The notes under the pieces are model-generated. The model did not search any database. It worked only from the letters and a program-made list of their open reading frames with translations, and was not told the origin of the DNA. Position numbers and translations under genes: made by a program. Positions 9,616 through 16,309 of a DNA stretch of 64,000 nucleotides are shown here, one piece after another (the stretch's first letter is position 1; each line of letters begins with the position of its first letter). Source of the stretch: an uncultured Bacteroidota bacterium (GTDB lineage Bacteria > Bacteroidota > Bacteroidia > Flavobacteriales > Flavobacteriaceae); NCBI GenBank assembly GCA_902613595.1, contig CACMHY010000001.1, forward strand, positions 434,001 to 498,000. Direction: 5' to 3'.

Positions 9616-10026
9616 ATGCAAAAGACGATAGAAAAAGAAAATTATCTGAAAACATTATATAAGTTAGAAGAAAAGTCTCAGTTAGCCACAGTAACATCAC
9701 TAGCTAATCATTTTAAAGTAAGTAAATCGACAGTATCGAATATGATTAAAAAGTTAATGTTAATGAACCTGGTTGATACTCAGCCATACAAGCCGATATT
9801 ATTGACAAATAATGGGAAAAAGACAGCTGTAGAAGTTATATCAAAACATAGGTTAATTGAACTTTATTTATACGAAAAAATGCAATTTAAACTGGACGAA
9901 GTTCACGAAATAGCAGAGGAGATTGAACATATAAAAAACGCAAAGTTCTTTAAAAGAATGCAGAAAATATTAGGAGACAAAAATATAGACCCACATGGAA
10001 CAATAATTCCAAGATGTAAATTTTAA
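9616..10026 (+). CDS. DtxR/MntR-family metal-dependent transcriptional regulator
   Basis: A 136-residue protein with an N-terminal winged helix (VTSLANHFKVSKSTVSNMIKKL, recognition helix near residues 35-50) and the metal-binding dimerisation domain of the DtxR family (HRLIELYLYEKM, DEVHEIAEEIEH, DPHGTIIP). The C-terminal SH3/FeoA-like domain is absent, so it is the short MntR-like form. It is expected to repress metal uptake genes when Fe(II) or Mn(II) is plentiful. The divergent TonB receptor 55 bases away is its most likely target. Which metal it senses cannot be decided from these residues. Confidence 0.85.
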   Translation: MQKTIEKENYLKTLYKLEEKSQLATVTSLANHFKVSKSTVSNMIKKLMLMNLVDTQPYKPILLTNNGKKTAVEVISKHRLIELYLYEKMQFKLDEVHEIAEEIEHIKNAKFFKRMQKILGDKNIDPHGTIIPRCKF

Positions 10027-10034
10027 TTTATAAT

Positions 10035-10805
10035 TTATCTTAATTCTCTGATCTTTATGTTCTTAAAATATGCTTTTCCTGGATGATCCTGAAAGCAAAT
10101 AAAACCCTCTGAAAATTTTCCAAAGTCATACCACCTTTTATCGCCTAAATATGGATATTCATTTGAGTTATTGAATTTACTTTTGGATAGAGCAGAATTC
10201 CACTCTTGACCTTTTAGTGGAAATTCATTTATTATAATCCCATTTAATTTTACTGATCCCAAATTGTTTCCTTGATCAATTCTTATAAAATAGTTGTTCC
10301 ATTCACCGGCAGGATTATAACTAAAATTACTCACTGGTGAAAACAAGTCATATACAGATCCTAAAAAGTGCTTTTTTTCTTCTAGATCTGTTAAGACATT
10401 ATTTAGTTCAATTTCTCCGCCTAAAACGTCTTGAGGTTTTTCATAAACAGAAGGATCAATAATTTGTATTTCAGGTCCTGTTTGATAAGGATATTTGTAC
10501 TCTTTTTTGTCTGAAACTCCCCACATAAATCCACTATTACCACCTTGTTCAATTTTCCAATCAAATGTAATTTCAAAGCTAGTATAAGTTTTATTCGATA
10601 GAAGACTAGAATCATCTTCACCAGACTCAAGACCTGATATTTTATCAAAAATTAGTATTTCATTTTCTACATACCATCCTGTTTTTGATCCATTGTCTTG
10701 AAAAATGTGCCAACCATCAAGAGAATTATTTTTTATTAATGATACCCATTCCCTTTCTGGTGTTTTACATGAGACAAGTAAAAAAAAGACAATTAATTTT
10801 CTCAT
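10035..10805 (-). CDS. DUF1080 (3-keto-disaccharide hydrolase domain) lipoprotein
   Basis: A 256-residue lipoprotein (lipobox LLVSC, Cys13). The mature part is one PF06439 concanavalin-like beta-sandwich: SLDGWHIFQDNG, FEITFDWKIEQGGNSG, TGPEIQIIDP, AGEWNNYFIRID, FICFQDHPGKAYFKNIKI. Family members cleave 3-keto-glycosides, the products of C3 oxidation of sugars, in the periplasm. It is the last gene of a four-gene operon, 4 bases behind the dehydrogenase-like gene. A second, shorter paralogue lies at 38845-39573. No Gfo/Idh/MocA oxidoreductase, the usual partner, is in the window. Confidence 0.85.
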   Translation of the reverse strand: MRKLIVFFLLVSCKTPEREWVSLIKNNSLDGWHIFQDNGSKTGWYVENEILIFDKISGLESGEDDSSLLSNKTYTSFEITFDWKIEQGGNSGFMWGVSDKKEYKYPYQTGPEIQIIDPSVYEKPQDVLGGEIELNNVLTDLEEKKHFLGSVYDLFSPVSNFSYNPAGEWNNYFIRIDQGNNLGSVKLNGIIINEFPLKGQEWNSALSKSKFNNSNEYPYLGDKRWYDFGKFSEGFICFQDHPGKAYFKNIKIRELR

Positions 10806-10809
10806 TTTC

Positions 10810-11838
10810 TTAATTAAATTTTAACTCTGAGATATTTTTTTTGATCCATTCTTGATTTATCTCACTATCATCAATTATTGTATACCAAAGCTTATCTTTT
10901 GATTTAACAAATTCTTTAAGATTCAATAAAGAATTAATTAAATCATCTTTTTTTATATTCATTGAAAATGGTTGATAAATTAAACCAGATTCATTCATCA
11001 TCTCTGTTATGAAAAGAGGGTCATTATTTTGTAACCTGCTTAAAAGATATATACCAAGTCCAATAATATTTCCATGAATAAAAGGTCTTTTAAGTCTCTC
11101 CTCGAGTTCATAGAACAGGTAATGTTCTGATCCTTCTTCAATTCTAAAATGATCAATAGGAAGACAAATTGTATTTAATGAAATATATGCTTCAACAATA
11201 GCTCTGAAGCCATTATTATTATTTGCTTTTATATTACCTATATTATCGTAAATAAATTCTAATATTTTCTTTCCTCCATTGATAGCTTCAGCCTTAAAGG
11301 GATATTCTGACTTCCCTTTTGAATTAGCATATTCCCAATCAAAAGATGCTGTGTGTATAGAAAACAAATCTCCTACTCCTGCTATGTTTAACTCTTTTGG
11401 AGCACTACGTAAAACATCGTAATCAATAATTAATGGGTTTGGGGTCGCTTCTCCTAAATATTCAACATCATGATTTTTTCTAATACCCGCTGCAGGTGTT
11501 GTAAATGCATCCACACTTAAAATTGTAGGAATAGATATTAATCTTTTCTTTAATTTCCAAGCAATATATTTAGCAACATCAATTGCCATACCCCCACCGA
11601 TACCAAGGATAGTATCAAAATCGGGTAATTTTTTTATTTGGTCCTCAATCCAACTTAACTCTACACTTGTAACGTTAATTACTTTTTCTGGGGATTCGCC
11701 AATTTTATTTTTTACAATTCCCCATGGAATTTCCATAGTAGAAACAACAAATTTACCAATCTCTTTACCAATATTTTTTGAAGAATCATTACCAATTCTA
11801 AGTTCATTTACATTTGTTAATAAACTAAAATACTTCAT
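10810..11838 (-). CDS. Iron-containing/glycerol-1-phosphate dehydrogenase-like enzyme (EgsA/AraM family)
   Basis: A 342-residue cytoplasmic enzyme of the dehydroquinate synthase-like fold. The NAD(P)-binding loop is GIGGGMAIDVAKY (residues 79-91). Three likely metal ligands of the family are present: Asp157 (GVGDLFSIHTA), His239 (GSEHYLF) and His255 (HGNIIGLG). AraM/EgsA enzymes reduce dihydroxyacetone phosphate to sn-glycerol-1-phosphate; relatives act on other polyol or sugar phosphates. Here the gene overlaps the APC permease by 4 bases and sits in an operon with sugar-related genes, so a catabolic polyol/sugar phosphate dehydrogenase is more likely than lipid synthesis. That choice is inference. 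Confidence 0.75.
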   Translation of the reverse strand: MKYFSLLTNVNELRIGNDSSKNIGKEIGKFVVSTMEIPWGIVKNKIGESPEKVINVTSVELSWIEDQIKKLPDFDTILGIGGGMAIDVAKYIAWKLKKRLISIPTILSVDAFTTPAAGIRKNHDVEYLGEATPNPLIIDYDVLRSAPKELNIAGVGDLFSIHTASFDWEYANSKGKSEYPFKAEAINGGKKILEFIYDNIGNIKANNNNGFRAIVEAYISLNTICLPIDHFRIEEGSEHYLFYELEERLKRPFIHGNIIGLGIYLLSRLQNNDPLFITEMMNESGLIYQPFSMNIKKDDLINSLLNLKEFVKSKDKLWYTIIDDSEINQEWIKKNISELKFN

Positions 11839-13220
11839 TCACTAAATTTATATAAGTATACAAAAAAGCCAATAATTAAAAATACAATTAGGGAAATCGC
11901 ATGAATGTATTCAAAATTAAATCCTTCAACAGCTTGACCAGGAAGCAATAAGCAAAGAGCAACAAATACACACCAAATTAATGCAATTATTTTTAGAATC
12001 TTAGGAATTTTATTGATTGTATTCTTTCCAGTTAAAAAAAAAGAAGAAAAAATAATTCCACAATACCCTATGTAACCAGAAATTGCCGATACACTAGTAA
12101 TTATTTCAATTTTATCAAAAATTATAATAAATAAAGTTGAAATAATACCGATAAATAAAAGTGAATTTGAAGGTGATTTATTGTTATCAATAAAACTTAA
12201 CCAATTAGATTTGGGCAATATTGAGTCTCTTGACATAGAAAAAATTAATCTTGATGCCGTCGCCATACATGCAACACCACATGCGAAAATGGCGATAATT
12301 ATAAATATTAGGGTTAATAAATAAATTGGCATTCCAAATTCAAATTGAAGCATGTCAGTTAAATAATTATTATTGATTTTTTCGTAATTATTTGTACTTA
12401 AAAAAACCGTTGATAAAATTATAATTATTAACCCCAAAATTCCTGAACTTATTAATGAATGTTTAATTGATTTTGGAACAGTATTTTTTGGATTATTTGT
12501 TTCCTCTGACATATCGGCAGCAGCTTCAAATCCAGTCAAACACCATGCTCCCAATAAAATTGATAATGCAAAAGATTTGATGTTAAAATCGGGCAGCTTA
12601 TAATCATTAAAATTTAATGATATTTCTAAATCAGTCTTATTAACTAGAAAATATACTAAAAAAATTACCAGCATTACAATACCTATAATTTCAGTTACAA
12701 CACCAATATTATTTATTTTAGAAACTAAGTTTATTCCATTTAAATGAATAAAAGTAATTATCCAAGTTATCAAGACAGATATAAAAAGGCTGCTAACATT
12801 TATGGCAAAATTTTGATAAATAAGATCACTTACCAAAAAACTCAATGCCTTGCATATTCCAGGGAAACCAGTAAGGAATTGCATTAATAATAACCAGCCA
12901 GTTATAAAACCTAATTTTGGTCCAACCAACCTGTAAGACCACTGATAGCCATACCCTGAAATTGGATAATTAACTGATAATTCTGCCATTATTAATGCAA
13001 CTAAAAATTGTCCAGCGAAGACAATAGTCCACGAAATTGGTATAAAGTTCCCAACCTGTGAAAATCCAAAATGAAAATTTGCGAATATTCCAGTAAGTAT
13101 TGATATTAAAGAAAATGATACTGCAAATGAGGAAAATCTCCTCATAGTTCTATTTAATTCCTGCTTATAGCCAAACTTAGCTAATTCTTTAGAGTCATTA
13201 TCATTACTAGACTGGGACAT
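11835..13220 (-). CDS. APC-superfamily amino acid/amine permease
   Basis: A 461-residue inner membrane transporter with about 12 hydrophobic segments. The N-terminus FGYKQELNRTMRRFSSFAVSF, the GYQWSYRLVGPKLGF loop and MSEETNNPKNTVPKSI place it in the amino acid/choline (ACT) branch, which includes GABA and choline permeases. It overlaps the GNAT gene upstream by 14 bases and the dehydrogenase-like gene downstream by 4, so all are one operon. The presumed substrate is an amine, an amino acid or an amino-acid-linked sugar, in line with a fructosamine transporter of E. coli that is also an APC member. Substrate identity is inference. Confidence 0.85.
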   Translation of the reverse strand: MSQSSNDNDSKELAKFGYKQELNRTMRRFSSFAVSFSLISILTGIFANFHFGFSQVGNFIPISWTIVFAGQFLVALIMAELSVNYPISGYGYQWSYRLVGPKLGFITGWLLLMQFLTGFPGICKALSFLVSDLIYQNFAINVSSLFISVLITWIITFIHLNGINLVSKINNIGVVTEIIGIVMLVIFLVYFLVNKTDLEISLNFNDYKLPDFNIKSFALSILLGAWCLTGFEAAADMSEETNNPKNTVPKSIKHSLISSGILGLIIIILSTVFLSTNNYEKINNNYLTDMLQFEFGMPIYLLTLIFIIIAIFACGVACMATASRLIFSMSRDSILPKSNWLSFIDNNKSPSNSLLFIGIISTLFIIIFDKIEIITSVSAISGYIGYCGIIFSSFFLTGKNTINKIPKILKIIALIWCVFVALCLLLPGQAVEGFNFEYIHAISLIVFLIIGFFVYLYKFSE

Positions 13221-13686
13221 GAGATAAAATACCTTTATAAATACCTGGATCTGATCCTTCTATAATTTTAGCTCCAAATGTGGTTTCATAAAACTTGGCA
13301 GGTCCCACTCCACCGATAATTGCATATGCATATCCCATTTCTTTCATAGATTTTAGTGATAAATAAAGTAAAGCTTTACCAATTCCCATCTTCCTGTATT
13401 CTTTAGAAATTCCCATTGGTCCTAAAAAATTTAAATAAGCTGAATCATATGAAGAAAAACCAATAATATTTTGATCTTTTATTGCTATGTAAGTCGATAT
13501 TGGACTTTTTGAAAATGAAACATCCACCTCACTTTTCCAGCCTTCACCAAAATTTTTGTTGACCCAGTTATTTACAAGATATTTTTCTGCAGCCAAAGGT
13601 CTCCTAAAATCTATCTGCTTTTTTAATTTTTCGTACTCCACGCATTCCATTGGAAGGTCATAAAGTTTTACCAGCATGTCTTTCAT
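13207..13686 (-). CDS. GNAT-family N-acetyltransferase
   Basis: A 159-residue single-domain GNAT protein. The acetyl-CoA loop is seen as GISKEYRKMGIGKALL (R/Q-x-x-G-x-G/A form) near residues 92-107, preceded by the beta-4 strand and followed by a C-terminal VGPAKFYETTFGAKII segment. It transfers an acetyl group to an amine; the acceptor is unknown. It is the first gene of the operon that also holds a permease, a dehydrogenase-like enzyme and a DUF1080 lipoprotein, and it is divergent from the SIS isomerase gene, so its substrate may be the compound imported by the permease. Confidence 0.85.
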   Translation of the reverse strand: MKDMLVKLYDLPMECVEYEKLKKQIDFRRPLAAEKYLVNNWVNKNFGEGWKSEVDVSFSKSPISTYIAIKDQNIIGFSSYDSAYLNFLGPMGISKEYRKMGIGKALLYLSLKSMKEMGYAYAIIGGVGPAKFYETTFGAKIIEGSDPGIYKGILSHVPV

Positions 13687-13803
13687 TATTATTTATTTTT
13701 TATTGAAATTTTGTTTAAATCAACTATATCTTTTTATTGAAAGAGATAAAAAATTTTTCCATTTTACAATTAAAAGCTTTTTAAATTTATCTAAAATTTT
13801 AAT

Positions 13804-14520
13804 ATGTACGAATATCATACAGCATCAATAGAACTCTTTGATAAAATAATCAGAAAAAATAAAAATATCCTTCCAAAAGTAATCAGTTGTTTTACTGATG
13901 CAGTTATAAATGATAATCTAATTCATACTTTCGGAACAGGTCACTCACATATGATAGGACTTGAGCTATTTGTGAGAGCTGGTGGTCTTGGAAATATTAA
14001 TGCAATGCTAGATTCAATTGTTATGACTTCTGAGGGTGCAAGAAGAAGTGGAAGCATTGAAAGGATTAGTGGACTAGCAGAAATAATTTGGGATCAACAT
14101 AAAATTTCAAAAAAAGATATGTTTATAGTAATATCTAATTCAGGACGTAATGCTCTTCCAATTGAAATGGCTCAGATAGCAAAGAGAAACGGAAATAAAG
14201 TAATTGCTATAACATCAATTGAACAATCAAAAAAATATCCAACTCGAATTAAAGGACAAAAAAAACTTTATGAGATAGCAGATCTTGTAATTGATAATTG
14301 TGTACCACCTGGTGACGGATTATTAAATATAGGAAATGATGTAACTGGTGCTGCTTCAACAATCGGAGGTTGCTTTATTGTTAATTTAATTGCTTCTGAA
14401 TCAATTAAAAAAGCACACAATCAAGGGATAAAATTGCCAATATATTTTAGTCAGAATATTGATGGTTTTGATAATGAAAGTCTGTACAAAAAATATAAAA
14501 AAAGGATAAAACATCTTTAA
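13804..14520 (+). CDS. SIS-domain sugar phosphate isomerase-like protein (UPF0309 type)
   Basis: A 238-residue cytoplasmic protein with one SIS fold. The phosphosugar-binding loops are FGTGHSH (near residue 42) and ISNSGRNALPIE (near 111), followed by VIAITS. It resembles the UPF0309 group of presumed phosphosugar isomerases rather than GlmS or MurQ. It is divergent from the GNAT-permease-dehydrogenase-DUF1080 operon across a 117-base AT-rich gap. That gap has a 12-base direct repeat (TTTTTATTGAAA at 13697-13708 and 13731-13742) that might be a regulator site. Substrate unknown. Confidence 0.82.
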   Translation: MYEYHTASIELFDKIIRKNKNILPKVISCFTDAVINDNLIHTFGTGHSHMIGLELFVRAGGLGNINAMLDSIVMTSEGARRSGSIERISGLAEIIWDQHKISKKDMFIVISNSGRNALPIEMAQIAKRNGNKVIAITSIEQSKKYPTRIKGQKKLYEIADLVIDNCVPPGDGLLNIGNDVTGAASTIGGCFIVNLIASESIKKAHNQGIKLPIYFSQNIDGFDNESLYKKYKKRIKHL

Positions 14521-14558
14521 TTCATATTTTTTTAAAAAGAAAGATATTTATCAATAAA

Positions 14559-14600
14559 TAAAAAAAATCCGCAACACGTTAAAAAATGGTTACGGATTTC
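14559..14600 (-). terminator. Rho-independent terminator after tRNA-Leu
   Basis: On the minus strand a stem AAATCCG/CGGATTT (arms 14593-14599 and 14565-14571), extended past one mismatch by three more pairs, is followed by a run of T (GCGGATTTTTTTT). It lies directly downstream of the minus-strand tRNA-Gly/tRNA-Leu pair and should end that transcript. It also faces the end of the SIS gene. Confidence 0.7.
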
Positions 14601-14605
14601 AAGTG

Positions 14606-14690
14606 TACTCGGAGCGGGACTTGAACCCGCACGACCGCAATGGTCATTGGATTTTAAGTCCAACGTGTCTACCAATTCCACCATCCGAGC
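14606..14690 (-). tRNA. tRNA-Leu (anticodon TAA)
   Basis: The minus strand folds as an 85-base class II tRNA. Acceptor arms are GCTCGGA (14690-14684) and TCCGAGT (14613-14607), with discriminator A at 14606. The D arm contains GGTAGACAC, the anticodon stem-loop is TTGGACTTAAAATCCAA with anticodon TAA, a long variable arm follows, and the T arm has GGGTTCAAGTCCC. CCA is not encoded. It lies 9 bases downstream of tRNA-Gly. Confidence 0.95.
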
Positions 14691-14699
14691 GAACAAAAG

Positions 14700-14771
14700 A
14701 GCGAAAGACGGGATTTGAACCCGCGACCCTCACCTTGGCAAGGTGATGCTCTACCCCTGAGCTACTTTCGC
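14700..14771 (-). tRNA. tRNA-Gly (anticodon GCC)
   Basis: A 72-base minus-strand cloverleaf. Acceptor arms are GCGAAAG (14771-14765) and CTTTCGC (14707-14701), with discriminator T. The D arm is GCTCAGGGGTAGAGC, the anticodon stem-loop is CACCTTGCCAAGGTG with anticodon GCC, and the T arm has GGGTTCAAATCCC. CCA is not encoded. It is the first of two tandem tRNAs. Confidence 0.95.
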
Positions 14772-14885
14772 ATTTTGGTGTGTAAATGTAAAATAATTTT
14801 ATTCTTTTCTAAATATTAAGATACTTTTTAAACCAAATAATCGAATTTAATTTTAAATTGTTTATCAAATAAATCAAAAGGATAC

Positions 14886-16301
14886 ATGTTAATTTTTAGA
14901 TCAATTCTAATTTTTATTTTATTTTTTTTATCAAATAATCTATTTGCACAAAATATTGATAAACCCTTAAACTTTATTGTAATATTTGCTGATGATCTAG
15001 GTTATGGAGATTTAAGTTCATTTGGAAATCCAACAATAAATACACCCAATCTGGATAAAATGGTATCTGAGGGTCAAAAGTGGACACAATTCTACGCTGG
15101 GTCAAGTGTGTGTACTCCTAGTAGAGCTGCACTTCTTACTGGGCGATTGGCTATAAGAAGTGGAATGACAAGTAGTAAAGCAAGGGTTTTGTATCCAGAC
15201 TCAAAAAATGGTCTTCCAGATTATGAAATCACAATAGCAGAACAATTAAAAAAAGTTAAATACAGAACTGCCTGTATTGGAAAATGGCATTTGGGTCATA
15301 AAAAAGAACATTTACCCCTTAAGCACGGGTTTGATTATTATTATGGTATTCCATATTCAAATGATATGGATGTACCGAAAGATTTAATGAGAAAAAAAGG
15401 TGGCTACTACAATTTTATGAGTAACCCTGAAAATTATATTATTGAAAACTTTCAAGTGCCTTTAATTCAAAATGAAAAAGTGATAGAACGGCCTGCCAAC
15501 CAAAATAATATTACTCGCCGCTATTCTAAAGAGACAATTAAATTTATAAAAGAAAACAGTGACAAATCTTTTTTTATATATCTAGCCCATAATTTACCAC
15601 ATATTCCACTTTTTGCATCAAAAGAAGCCTTAGGTAAAAGTTCCAGAGGGCTCTACGGGGATGTAATTGAAGAAATCGATTATGGAATTGGTGAAATATT
15701 AAAAACTTTAAAAAATGAAGGGCTTGATAATAACACACTAGTTGTTTTTACATCCGATAATGGACCATGGACCGCATATAAGGATAATGGGGGTAGTGCT
15801 GGTCCTCTACGCGCTGGAAAAGGGACAACCTGGGAAGGTGGAATGAGAGTACCAACAATATTCTGGCTGCCCGGAATAATTTCACCTGGAATTATAAATC
15901 AAATTGGCTCAACAATGGACTTATTGACAACATTTAGTAAGATTGCCGGGGTTCCTATTCCTAAAGATCGCCAATTAGATAGTTATGATTTAGGACCAAG
16001 ACTTTTTGAAAATAACCCGACCTCTAGGAACCACATTTTGTATTACAGAGGAAATGAATTATATGCTGTCAGACTTGGTGAATATAAAGCCCATTATATA
16101 ACTCAAGGTGAATATGGTCTCTATGGAGGAAAAAAAATTCATAATCCACCTTTACTCTATAACTTAAACAAAGATGCTTCCGAGAAATATGATATTTCAA
16201 AAGAATACCCAGATGTAATTAAAAAAATTAATCGAATAGTTACAGAACACAAACAAAAAATGATAATTGGAAAAGATCTTTTATTTGAAAGAATTGATTG
16301 A
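14886..16301 (+). CDS. Periplasmic sulfatase (S1 family, Cys-type)
   Basis: A 471-residue protein with a signal peptide ending near LFAQ (residue 22). The active site is CTPSR with Cys76, which must be turned into formylglycine. Metal ligands are seen in FADDLGYGD (Asp36, Asp37) and TSDNGPW, and GKWHLGH is present. It is the arylsulfatase A-like S1 family; substrates in marine Flavobacteriia are mostly sulfated polysaccharides. No polysaccharide utilisation genes adjoin it: tRNAs lie upstream and mutS converges 8 bases downstream. A formylglycine-generating enzyme that could mature it is at 41445-42461. The substrate cannot be told. Confidence 0.92.
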   Translation: MLIFRSILIFILFFLSNNLFAQNIDKPLNFIVIFADDLGYGDLSSFGNPTINTPNLDKMVSEGQKWTQFYAGSSVCTPSRAALLTGRLAIRSGMTSSKARVLYPDSKNGLPDYEITIAEQLKKVKYRTACIGKWHLGHKKEHLPLKHGFDYYYGIPYSNDMDVPKDLMRKKGGYYNFMSNPENYIIENFQVPLIQNEKVIERPANQNNITRRYSKETIKFIKENSDKSFFIYLAHNLPHIPLFASKEALGKSSRGLYGDVIEEIDYGIGEILKTLKNEGLDNNTLVVFTSDNGPWTAYKDNGGSAGPLRAGKGTTWEGGMRVPTIFWLPGIISPGIINQIGSTMDLLTTFSKIAGVPIPKDRQLDSYDLGPRLFENNPTSRNHILYYRGNELYAVRLGEYKAHYITQGEYGLYGGKKIHNPPLLYNLNKDASEKYDISKEYPDVIKKINRIVTEHKQKMIIGKDLLFERID

Positions 16302-16309
16302 GCCTACCT

